DNA from: an uncultured delta proteobacterium
Lineage (GTDB): Bacteria; Myxococcota; Myxococcia; Myxococcales; 40CM-4-68-19
DNA: 64,000 bases
Assembly (NCBI GenBank): GCA_903911145.1
Contig: CAIWCD010000044.1
Span: forward strand, 1 to 64,000
Direction: 5' to 3'
Shown here: piece after piece, positions 54,989 to 62,960 of the stretch
Numbering within the stretch: position 1 is the stretch's first letter
Layout: every line of letters starts with the position of its first letter
Made by a program: the position numbers and the translations under genes
Notes under the pieces: generated by a model
Seen by the model: only the letters and a program-made list of their open reading frames with translations
Database searches by the model: none
Told to the model about the DNA's origin: nothing

Positions 54989-56728
54989 ATGAGCGACGTC
55001 GATGTGGTGGTGATCGGGTCTGGCGCCGGTGGTCTCACTTCGGCCGTGGCGCTTGCGCAGGCGGGCAAGAAGGTCGTCGTCCTCGAGCAGCATGACGTGC
55101 CGGGCGGCTGGTGCCACTCGTTCACGCTGGGCGGACATCGCTTCAGTCCGGGCGTGCACTACGTCGGCGAGCTGCAGCCGGGCGGCCGTCTGCGCAAGAT
55201 CTACGAGGGGCTCGGCCTCGGCGGCGATCTGGTCTTCTGCGAGTTGAATCCCGACGGTTTCGATCGGCTCCTCGTGAAGGGCGAGCGGTTCGATGTTCCC
55301 AAGGGGCGCGAGAATCTCGTGCGCCGCTACCAGGAGCGCTTCCCGCGCGAGGCGAAGGCGGTGCGGGCCTACTTCGACGAGCTGGTCTCGCTCAACGAAG
55401 ACATGGACGGGCTGCTCAATGCGCGCTCGCTCTCCGGAACGCCGGGCCAGATCTATCGGGTGATGCGCAACGGGATGGGCTCGCTCGAGGCGATGTTCGA
55501 TCGCGCTGGCATCGAGAGCCCGCTGCTGCGCGCGTTTCTCGCGGCGCAGAACGGGGATCACGGACTGCCTCCGGCGAAGGTTCCCGCGATCGTCCACGCC
55601 GGCCTCATCGCGCACTACTTCGAAGGCGGCTGGTATCCGCGCGGCGGCGCCTTCACCATCCCGCGAGCGTTCCTGCGCGCACTCAAGAAGGCCGGCGGCG
55701 AGATCCGCCTCAAGACATCGGTCGAGCGCATCCTCATCGAGAAGGGCCGTGCAGTCGGAGTGCGCCTCGCGGGCGGCGAGGAGATCCGCGCGAAGGATGT
55801 CGTCAGCAACGCCGATCCACACGCGACGTTCGCCAAGCTCGTGCGTCCGGAAGATCTGCCCTGGCGCGCCAAGCTCAAGCTCGCGCGCACGCGCTACTCG
55901 ACCAGCTCGCTCTCGCTCTTCTTCGCCACCGACATGGATCTGCGGGCCGCGGGAATGGACTCGTCGAACATCTGGTCGTTCCCCGACGGCGATGTCGCGG
56001 GCGCCTACGAGAAGGGACTGCACAGCTGGGATCTGCAGAACGAGACGTCGCTGCCCGGCGTCTTCCTCACCTGCACGACGCTGAAGGATCCCTCGAAGCA
56101 GCACGGCAAGCAGCACACCTGCGAGGCCTTCACGTTCGTGCACCAGGATGCATTCAAGAAGTGGACGCAGACCCGGTTTGGCGATCGTCCGGATGATTAC
56201 GCGCAGATGAAGAAGCACCTCTCGGCCAAGCTGCTGGCGGGTCTGGACAAGGTGGTGCCCGGGATCTCGGAGCGGGTGACGTTCCAGGATCTCGGCACGC
56301 CGCTGACCAACGCCCACTACTGCGCCGCGACCGAGGGGAATCTCTACGGCACTGAGAAGAGCCGCTGGCAGGTGGGTCCGTTCGGGTGGCAGATCGCAGG
56401 ACAGATCGACGGACTCACGCTCTGCGGGGCGAGCACGATCAGCCACGGAGTGATGGGCGCCACCGTCTCGGGACTCTTCGCCGCGCGCGCGATCCTCGGC
56501 GGTCGCATCAGCCAGCTGCTCCGGCAGGGCGGGCCGCCTGTCACCTGCGTGCCGTCCGATCATCCCGAACTCTGGCCGACCGCGTTGCAGCCGCGCGCGC
56601 ACAATGCCGCAAAAGGAGCGGACGGGAGCGCTCTCGACGTCGACGAGCTCGACTCGCAAGGTGTTCTCAACGCGATCGATCTGGGTGCTGCAGGCGCTTC
56701 TGCGCCGGGACGCGCGGAGGCGCGCTAG
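54989..56728 (+). CDS. CrtI/RetSat-like FAD-dependent oxidoreductase
   Basis: This 579-residue flavoprotein begins with the dinucleotide motif VVVIGSGAGGLTSAVALA and continues VVLEQHDVPGGWCHSF, as in phytoene desaturases and retinol saturases. The C-terminal FAD contact is GLTLCGASTISHGVMGATVSGLFAARAI. It probably oxidises or saturates a polyunsaturated isoprenoid or lipid. The last 70 residues are extra and of low complexity. AGGAG lies 8 bp before the ATG. The TetR gene starts at its stop codon, so they form one operon. Confidence 0.85.
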   Translation: MSDVDVVVIGSGAGGLTSAVALAQAGKKVVVLEQHDVPGGWCHSFTLGGHRFSPGVHYVGELQPGGRLRKIYEGLGLGGDLVFCELNPDGFDRLLVKGERFDVPKGRENLVRRYQERFPREAKAVRAYFDELVSLNEDMDGLLNARSLSGTPGQIYRVMRNGMGSLEAMFDRAGIESPLLRAFLAAQNGDHGLPPAKVPAIVHAGLIAHYFEGGWYPRGGAFTIPRAFLRALKKAGGEIRLKTSVERILIEKGRAVGVRLAGGEEIRAKDVVSNADPHATFAKLVRPEDLPWRAKLKLARTRYSTSSLSLFFATDMDLRAAGMDSSNIWSFPDGDVAGAYEKGLHSWDLQNETSLPGVFLTCTTLKDPSKQHGKQHTCEAFTFVHQDAFKKWTQTRFGDRPDDYAQMKKHLSAKLLAGLDKVVPGISERVTFQDLGTPLTNAHYCAATEGNLYGTEKSRWQVGPFGWQIAGQIDGLTLCGASTISHGVMGATVSGLFAARAILGGRISQLLRQGGPPVTCVPSDHPELWPTALQPRAHNAAKGADGSALDVDELDSQGVLNAIDLGAAGASAPGRAEAR

Positions 56729-57426
56729 TGGCGACGCGAGCCGCGCTCGTTCGCATGCGCGAGGTGCCAGCGCCGCCGTCGCGCAGCGCGGGCACCTCGG
56801 CGGCAAAGCGCGCGGGCGATCTCGATCTCGTGCAGACGCAGAGCGTTCGCGAGGTGCGTCGCGCGCAGATCCTCGCCGCGGCCCGCACGCTCGTCGCACG
56901 CGATGGGCTCGAGGCGCTCACGTTCGGCGCGCTCGAGGCGGTGCTGGGATTCTCGCGCGGCGTGATGACGTACCACTTCGCCGACAAGGAGGAGCTGACG
57001 CTGGCGCTCCTGATGAGCGCGGTCGCGGAGATTGACGCGGATACTTCAGTGCGCCTCGGCCGCACCAGCACACTCGAGGAGAAGGTGCGCGCGGTCCTCG
57101 CCAGCAAGGCGCGCGGATTTCTCACGCGCAAGGAGGCCTCGCGCGTGCTGCTCTCCTTCTGGGGCCGGGCCGGCAACGATGCGCGCGCACGTGCGGTGCA
57201 CAACGAGTTGTTCGCGCGCTATCGCAGCGAGTCGGCAACGCTCGCGCGCGCGGCCCGCAAGGAGCGCCCGTCGATCGCGATCAACCCCGACGCCTTCGGG
57301 GCGCTGCTCGTCGGCGCGATCATCGGCCTCGCTGTGCAGGCGATCCTCCAGCCCGACGCGTTCGAACTCGACGCTGCGATCGAAGAGGCCTCGCGCATGT
57401 TCGCGGCACGCCTTCGCGGCGCCTGA
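56728..57426 (+). CDS. TetR-family transcriptional regulator
   Basis: From the GTG at 56728 the protein has 232 residues; ATG 56755 is also possible. The DNA-binding domain covers about 45-95 and includes AARTLVARDGLEALTFGALE and GVMTYHFADKEEL. The C-terminal ligand domain is helical. TAGTG overlap with the oxidoreductase gene implies joint expression. The double palindrome upstream of that gene fits autorepression relieved by an unknown ligand. Confidence 0.88.
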   Translation: MATRAALVRMREVPAPPSRSAGTSAAKRAGDLDLVQTQSVREVRRAQILAAARTLVARDGLEALTFGALEAVLGFSRGVMTYHFADKEELTLALLMSAVAEIDADTSVRLGRTSTLEEKVRAVLASKARGFLTRKEASRVLLSFWGRAGNDARARAVHNELFARYRSESATLARAARKERPSIAINPDAFGALLVGAIIGLAVQAILQPDAFELDAAIEEASRMFAARLRGA

Positions 57427-57492
57427 TCATCCGCGTGCTATAGCGGCACCCGCACGTTGGTCTCTCGTCACTGCCTCTTTGAGGAGCTGTTC

Positions 57493-58621
57493 ATGGCCGC
57501 GCTTTCTCCCGAACTGCAAGAGCTGCAAGACCGCGTCACCGTGCTCCGGGGGGCGCTTTGACGTCGATCGCAAACGCCAGCGCGTTGAGCTGATCGAGCG
57601 CGAGAGCGTCCAGCCGGGCTTCTGGGACGATCAGAAGAAGGCCCAGGCACTCTCGAAGGAGAAGAGCGGTCTCGAGCTCTCGATCGCGAAGTTCGAGCGG
57701 GAGCGCAGCAAGGTCGACGACGCCATCGCGCTCTCTGAGTTGGCTGAAGAGGCGAACGACGAAGGCACGCGCGAGGAGGCCGCGGCCGCGACGATCGAAG
57801 CGCGCGCCGGAGTGCAGCGCCTCGAGCTCGCGCGTATGCTCAGCGGCCCGCAGGATCATCTCAACGCGATCATCGAAATCAACGCAGGCGCGGGCGGCAC
57901 CGAGTCGCAGGACTGGGCCGCGATGCTCTACCGGATGTACTCGCGCTACTCAGACATCAAGGGTTGGCAGCTTGAGCAGGGCGACTTCCAGCCCGGCGAA
58001 GAGGCGGGCATCAAGAGCGGCAGCATGATCATCCGCGGCGAGAACGCGTATGGCTGGCTGCGCGCGGAGATCGGCGTCCATCGCCTCGTGCGCATCTCGC
58101 CGTTCGACTCGAACGCGCGCCGGCACACGAGCTTCGCGAGCGTCTTCGTCTACCCGGAAATCGACGACGACATCGAGGTCGTGATCAACCCGGCCGACGT
58201 GCGCATCGACACGTTCCGCTCCTCGGGAGCGGGCGGCCAGAAGGTCAACAAGACCGACTCGGCCGTGCGCATGACGCACATTCCGACGGGCGTCGTCGTC
58301 TCGATGCAGAACGAGCGCAGCCAGCACAAGAACCGCGACATGGCCTGGAAGGTCCTTCGCTCACGACTCTATGAAGTTGAGCTGCGCAAGCAGCACGCCG
58401 AGCGCGACAAAGTCGAGGCGGGCAAGAGCGACATCTCGTTCGGCTCGCAGATCCGCAACTACGTGCTCGCGCCGTATCGGCTCGTGAAGGATGTGCGCAC
58501 GGGCATCGAGAGCGGCAGCCCCGACAAGGTGCTCGACGGCGAACTCGACGCGTTCACGACGGCGTTTCTCATGGGCGTCAAGAGAAGCGACCGCGGCACG
58601 CAGAGCGACGACGAGGTCTAA
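57493..58621 (+). CDS. prfB: Peptide chain release factor 2, made by programmed +1 frameshift
   Basis: RF2 ends translation at UGA and UAA. The first frame from ATG 57493 gives 22 codons and stops at TGA 57559; reading resumes in the +1 frame at GAC 57560 and continues to 58621, giving about 375 residues. The stop-codon recognition motif SPF in VRISPFDSNARR and the catalytic GGQ in SSGAGGQKVNK are present. The frameshift makes RF2 control its own level. The TAA stop overlaps the TAG of the convergent monooxygenase gene. Confidence 0.95.
57548..57562 (+). promoter_or_regulatory. prfB programmed +1 frameshift site
   Basis: GGGGGG at 57548-57553, an internal Shine-Dalgarno, is followed by the slip site CTTTGAC at 57556-57562, the same layout as E. 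coli AGGGGGTATCTTTGAC. Confidence 0.95.
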
Positions 58622-58965
58622 CGCGACGTCTTCTCTGCGCGCTCCCAGCTGTACGCCCGCTCCACCTTCGCGATCCGCACGTCGTACTGCGAGTACCAGC
58701 TCGCGCGCCCCTGCTCGCGCGCATCGGTGTGCTCCGCGTGCGCTCGCCAGGCCGTGATCTCCTCTGCGGTTCGCCAATAGGAAACGGTGATTCCAAATCC
58801 GTTCGCATCGCGCGCGCTCTCGACGCCGAGGAAGCCTGGCTGCTGCGCCGCAAGCGCGACCATCCGCTCGGACATCGCCGCGTACTCCTCATCGGTGCCG
58901 CTGCGCCGACTGGAGAAGATCACGGCGTAATACGGAGGCTCGGGACGCTGGCTCTGCGCGCTCAT
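58618..58965 (-). CDS. Antibiotic-biosynthesis-monooxygenase (ABM) fold protein
   Basis: This 115-residue protein has the dimeric ferredoxin-like ABM fold: YYAVIFSSRR, then QQPGFLGVESARD and ITVSYWRTAEEITAWRAHAEH. Family members range from haem-degrading and quinol monooxygenases to proteins of no known activity, so the reaction is not known. The ATG overlaps the stop of the trmJ-like gene as ATGA. Confidence 0.88.
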   Translation of the reverse strand: MSAQSQRPEPPYYAVIFSSRRSGTDEEYAAMSERMVALAAQQPGFLGVESARDANGFGITVSYWRTAEEITAWRAHAEHTDAREQGRASWYSQYDVRIAKVERAYSWERAEKTSR

Positions 58966-59798
58966 GGCTTCGTCGAGTTCGAGTTGCGCCCGACCTGCGC
59001 GATTGCACCGAGCATCAGCTCGATCTCGCGCTTCGTCGGTCGTGCGCGGCGGATCATCCGATTCAATTCATCGAGGATCGCGTCGGGCCGCTGCTTGTTG
59101 AGAAAGCCCGCGTCGAGCAGCAGCGTGCGCGCGTTTTCGCGGAGCAGATTCAAGAGGCGCTCTTCGGCCTGCTCTCCTTCGGGCTTGTGTGTTGGATCGC
59201 GCTCGACAGCGCCCGGTGCGGTCGAGCGCGATTCGATCTCGATCGATCGCTCGTCGATGCGCCGTCCTTCCTGCTGCACGAGCTGCCCATCCGGCCCGCG
59301 CTGCAGCTCCTGCCCTGCGCGACCATTCCCGCGCGCGAGCATGATCTCGTAGGCGAAGATGAGCACCGACTGCGCGAGATTGAGCGACGCCTTCTCGACG
59401 GTGGGAATCGTCGCGATCGCATTCGCCCGGCGCAGCTGCTCGTTGGTCAGGCCACGCACTTCGTCGCCGAAGACGAGAGCGACCTCTCCGCGAGAAGAGC
59501 TCTCGAGCAGTCTCCGCGCCGCTTCGCGAGGTGTGATCGAGGGAATCCCTTCGACGACGCGGCCGCTGGTGAAGACGAGATCGATGCAGGGTGCGAGCGC
59601 TTCATCGAGTGAACGGACGATCTGCATGGCGTCGAGCGTCGCGTCGGCGCCGGCAGCGAGCCTGGCTGCCTGCGCGCGATCGTACTGCTCGCCCTCGACG
59701 ACAACGAGCGGACCCGCGCCGGTGTTGGCGAGCGCGCGCGCGGCCGAGCCGATGTTCTGCGCGTTGCGCGGGCGGTGGAGGACGAAGCGGATGGTCAT
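58962..59798 (-). CDS. TrmJ-like SPOUT RNA methyltransferase
   Basis: This 278-residue protein has the SpoU/TrmH motifs NIGSAARALANTG near the start, LVFGDEVRGLTNEQL and ASLNLAQSVLIFAYEIM, which form the SAM-binding knot. The C-terminal extension of about 110 residues matches TrmJ, which methylates the 2'-OH of tRNA residue 32. A low-complexity insert of about 40 residues (RGPDGQLVQQEGRRIDERS) separates the two parts. It is followed by the ABM gene with a 4-bp overlap, and the EEP gene ends upstream of it by about 10 bp. Confidence 0.88.
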   Translation of the reverse strand: MTIRFVLHRPRNAQNIGSAARALANTGAGPLVVVEGEQYDRAQAARLAAGADATLDAMQIVRSLDEALAPCIDLVFTSGRVVEGIPSITPREAARRLLESSSRGEVALVFGDEVRGLTNEQLRRANAIATIPTVEKASLNLAQSVLIFAYEIMLARGNGRAGQELQRGPDGQLVQQEGRRIDERSIEIESRSTAPGAVERDPTHKPEGEQAEERLLNLLRENARTLLLDAGFLNKQRPDAILDELNRMIRRARPTKREIELMLGAIAQVGRNSNSTKP

Positions 59799-59807
59799 GG
59801 ATTTCCT

Positions 59808-60491
59808 CTACAGCTCGACGACGACGATCGGGTGGTCGCTCGCATCCGTCTCGACGATGCGGGCCGCACTCGCCTTGGGAACATCCGCGCCGAGCAGCAC
59901 GAGGTCGATTCGCTCCTGAGGTCGATCGGCCGGCGCGGTGGTGCGCTCCTGCGCGATGCAGTCGTGCCACGCATCGCGCATCCCGTGCGAGAGGATGCGC
60001 CGCACGGCGGGCCGCGCTGTGCCCTCGTTGAAATCTCCGATGAGAATCGTGCTGCGTGGCGACCCGATCGCCGCGACGATCGCCTCTGCCTGGCGCACGC
60101 GCAGTTCGTCCGGGAGGTCGAGGTGCGTGACGAAGATGCGCAATCCTCCAGCCCGTGCGCAGAGCAGGGCGCGACTCTCTTCGCCCGGCGCAGCACCGCC
60201 CGGAAGCGCGATCGACCGCACACAGAGCGGGCGCCCGCCGATCAAGCCAGGCTTCACCAACAGCGCGCAGCCGTAGTCGCCGCCCTCGAGTTGCAGCGCG
60301 GGAGAGAAGCCGTGCGCAAGCGAAAGCGACTCGCCGAGCAGCCGCGGTTGATCCTCCCGGTGTGAGCGCGCGACGCCGCGATCGACCTCCTGCAGCGCGA
60401 TCAGATCCGCATCGAGCGGGCGCAGTGCGTCCGCGATCGCGCCCAATCCGCGCAGCTCGGCGTGCTTGATGTTCCACGAGACGATCCGCAC
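59808..60491 (-). CDS. Endonuclease/exonuclease/phosphatase (EEP) family protein
   Basis: The 227 residues show the EEP metal-dependent phosphoesterase motifs: VSWNIKHAE at the start, LIALQEVDRG with metal-binding Glu, FVTHLDLP, LIGDFNEG and the final SDHPIVVVEL with the catalytic His. No signal peptide or membrane part. Substrate, whether nucleic acid or lipid, is unknown. The start is GTG, 48 bp from the divergent purC start. Confidence 0.9.
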   Translation of the reverse strand: MRIVSWNIKHAELRGLGAIADALRPLDADLIALQEVDRGVARSHREDQPRLLGESLSLAHGFSPALQLEGGDYGCALLVKPGLIGGRPLCVRSIALPGGAAPGEESRALLCARAGGLRIFVTHLDLPDELRVRQAEAIVAAIGSPRSTILIGDFNEGTARPAVRRILSHGMRDAWHDCIAQERTTAPADRPQERIDLVLLGADVPKASAARIVETDASDHPIVVVEL

Positions 60492-60539
60492 GGCGCCGCT
60501 TGTTGCAGAGCGTGCCCGCCGTGGTCAAGACTGCGCGCC

Positions 60540-61517
60540 ATGAACCGCCACGACCTGCTCACCGCGCAGCTTCCCTTCACGCTTCGCGATGCGGAGTTTC
60601 CCAATCTCGGTGCGCACTACCGCGGCAAGGTTCGCGACAACTACACGCAGGGCGATCGCATCACGATGATCACCAGCGACCGGCTCTCCGCGTTCGATCG
60701 CGTGCTGACGACCGTGCCGTTCAAGGGCGAGCTGCTCAACCGGCTCACCACCTTCTGGTTCGCGAAGACGCAGCACATCGCGCGCAATCACATTCTCGAG
60801 CTGCCCGATCCGAGCGTGATGATTGTCCGCAAGTTGCGCGCGCTCCCCGTCGAGGTGGTCGTGCGTGGGCGGCTCACTGGATCTCTCTGGCGCGACGTCG
60901 AGGCAGGGAAGGGCGCGAGCGCGTATGGCGTCGAGCTCGATCCGGCGATGCGGCGCGACCAGGCGTTCGAGAAGCCGATCCTCACGCCGAGCACCAAGGA
61001 GGCCGTGGGCGCGCATGACATGCCGATCTCTCCTCGCGAGATCGTCGCGCGTGGCCTCGTGTCGCAGACGCAGTGGAGTGAGATCGAAGAGAAGGCGCTG
61101 GCGCTCTTCGCCGAGGGGCAGCGCCATGCGCGCGAGCGTGGGCTCATCCTCGTCGACACGAAGTACGAGTTCGGCGTCGACGAGAAGAACGGCCTCTGGC
61201 TGATCGACGAAATCCACACTGCCGATTCGTCGCGCTACTGGATCCTCGAAGGGAGCGACGACCGCTTCGCGCGAGGAGAAGAGCAGCGCGGGCTCGACAA
61301 GGAGTTCGTCCGGCAGTGGCTGATCCGCGAGCGCGGCTGGAAGGGCGACGGGCCTGCGCCGGAGATCCCCGACGAAGTGCGCGTGCAGCTTGCCGAGCGG
61401 TATTGCCAGCTTGTCGAATTACTGACCGGCGAGTCATTTATCCCGATCGTCGGCGATACGCGCGCCCGCATCGCTCGCGCCTTAGACACAGTGCGAAACG
61501 TTCGAGCAACGCCTTAG
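60540..61517 (+). CDS. purC: SAICAR synthetase
   Basis: PurC joins Asp to CAIR in purine synthesis. The 325 residues match the longer bacterial/yeast type. Motifs are YRGKVRDNY (nucleotide site), TSDRLSAFD, VRGRLTGSLW and LIDEIHTADSSRYW. The ATG at 60540 begins MNRHDLLTAQLPFTL. Near the end (61410-61490) codons such as TTA and TCA-TTT appear in a patch. Confidence 0.95.
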   Translation: MNRHDLLTAQLPFTLRDAEFPNLGAHYRGKVRDNYTQGDRITMITSDRLSAFDRVLTTVPFKGELLNRLTTFWFAKTQHIARNHILELPDPSVMIVRKLRALPVEVVVRGRLTGSLWRDVEAGKGASAYGVELDPAMRRDQAFEKPILTPSTKEAVGAHDMPISPREIVARGLVSQTQWSEIEEKALALFAEGQRHARERGLILVDTKYEFGVDEKNGLWLIDEIHTADSSRYWILEGSDDRFARGEEQRGLDKEFVRQWLIRERGWKGDGPAPEIPDEVRVQLAERYCQLVELLTGESFIPIVGDTRARIARALDTVRNVRATP

Positions 61518-61595
61518 CAACTCAGGGTGCGCACACTCCCCTCGACGAAATTGCTGGGATGGCTCCGCACGCGGGGCTTCCTCAAGGAGCAGGTC

Positions 61596-62153
61596 ATGAA
61601 GAACTCTTGGAGAGTTGCGGGACTCGTTGCTGGTGCGCTGGCGATCATCGGTGCGGGCGCGGCCGTCGCGCACGGCCGAGGAGGGCCGGGCTTCATGAAG
61701 GCGGCGATGGAAAAGCGTCTTGCCGAGGCCGAGGATTTCGTCGCGGCGACGCCCGAGCAGCGCAAGATCATCGAGGGATCGCGCGATGAGATCGAGGCGA
61801 AGGTGAAGGCCCGCTTCGAGGCGCGCCGCGCCGAGTTTGAGAAGAACAAGGGCGCGCCTCCGGCCGATCCGCACGATCTCGTCCGCATGCTTGCCTCCGA
61901 CAAGATCGACGAGCAGGCGCTCTATGCGGAGATCGATCGCCGCGCAGACGAGATGAAGGCGATGGCCCGCGAGATCGTTCCCGAGGTCATCAAGGCGCAC
62001 GATGCGCTCACGCCCGAGCAGCGCCAGAAGCTGGCCGCGCGAGTGGAGAAGCAGCGCAGCGAGAGGCACGGGCCGGGTGGCCACCACGGCTGGCATGGCG
62101 GGCCGGCTGGGCACGGTCCGCAGGGCGGATTCGGTGGCCCCGATGAGCAATGA
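61596..62153 (+). CDS. Spy/CpxP-type periplasmic protein
   Basis: The 185 residues start with a signal peptide (MKNSWRVAGLVAGALAIIGAGAAVAH). The mature part is helical and contains the LTxxQ-type motif LTPEQRQKLAARVEK and an earlier ATPEQRKI. The tail is His/Gly-rich (HGPGGHHGWHGG), possibly metal-binding. CpxP and Spy buffer unfolded proteins or damp the CpxA kinase. AAGGAG lies 7 bp before the ATG. It is followed by a response regulator and a kinase, the same order of parts as in the Cpx system. Confidence 0.85.
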   Translation: MKNSWRVAGLVAGALAIIGAGAAVAHGRGGPGFMKAAMEKRLAEAEDFVAATPEQRKIIEGSRDEIEAKVKARFEARRAEFEKNKGAPPADPHDLVRMLASDKIDEQALYAEIDRRADEMKAMAREIVPEVIKAHDALTPEQRQKLAARVEKQRSERHGPGGHHGWHGGPAGHGPQGGFGGPDEQ

Positions 62154-62259
62154 GCGCGCGCCGATGAACGCCCTCCCAGACCAGGAGCCGCCCAACGCGG
62201 CGCTCAGCGAAACGAGCGACTCCCGTACGACCGCTGCGTTCTTGGGTAAGGTGCCGCCC

Positions 62260-62952
62260 GTGATCCGCGCGCTCCTCATCGAAGACGACCGCAAGCTCTC
62301 GTCGCTGGTCGTCGAGTTCTTCGGCCAGCACGGCGTCAACGCAACGCCCGTCGGTGACGCGACCGCGGCGCTGCGTGCGCTCGAGGCGGAGCGGTTCGAC
62401 ATCCTGCTCGTCGATCTGATGCTGCCCGGAATGGATGGGCTGACGCTGACGCGGCGGGTGCGCGAGCGGTGGGGGACGCCGATCATCATGGTGACCGCGC
62501 GCGGCGACGATGCCGACAAGATCGTCGGTCTCGAACTCGGCGCGGATGATTATGTCGCCAAGCCGTTCAATCCGCGCGAGCTGCTGGCGCGGGTGCGGGC
62601 CGTGCTGCGCCGCTCGCTGGGCGATGCACCGTCGGGGCCGTCGCGCTTCACCACGGGCGGACTGGTGATCGACTTCGACGCGCGCGAGGTGACCGTCGAG
62701 GGGAATCGCCAGCAGCTGACCGCGCATGAGTTCGATCTGCTCTGCGCGCTCGCTCGCAACGCAGGTCGCGTGCTCAACCGGGATCAGCTGCTCGAACTCG
62801 TGAAGGGCCAGGACGGTGCTGACGAGGCGTTCGATCGCTCGATCGACGTCCACGTCAGTCGCCTGCGCTCGAAGATCGAGCCCGACCCGCGCCATCCGCG
62901 CTACGTCAAGACCGTGCGCGGCGCAGGGTATCTGCTCGCACGGGAGAGCTGA
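62260..62952 (+). CDS. OmpR-family response regulator, CpxR-like
   Basis: From GTG 62260 the protein has 230 residues, the usual size. The receiver has LLIEDDRKLSS, phospho-Asp in LLVDLMLPGMDG and VAKPFNPREL. The winged helix holds LTAHEFDLLCALARNAGRVL and the closing RYVKTVRGAGYLL. An in-frame ATG at 62143 would add 39 residues with no domain and overlap the Spy gene; it cannot be ruled out. The kinase gene begins 8 bp downstream. Confidence 0.9.
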   Translation: MIRALLIEDDRKLSSLVVEFFGQHGVNATPVGDATAALRALEAERFDILLVDLMLPGMDGLTLTRRVRERWGTPIIMVTARGDDADKIVGLELGADDYVAKPFNPRELLARVRAVLRRSLGDAPSGPSRFTTGGLVIDFDAREVTVEGNRQQLTAHEFDLLCALARNAGRVLNRDQLLELVKGQDGADEAFDRSIDVHVSRLRSKIEPDPRHPRYVKTVRGAGYLLARES

Positions 62953-62960
62953 GGGCTGCC

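Noticed and set aside
62143-62259. N-terminal extension of the OmpR-type regulator
   Set aside because: The 39 residues have no domain, and receivers normally start a few residues before LLIEDD; the GTG at 62260 fits family length, although the longer form is not excluded.
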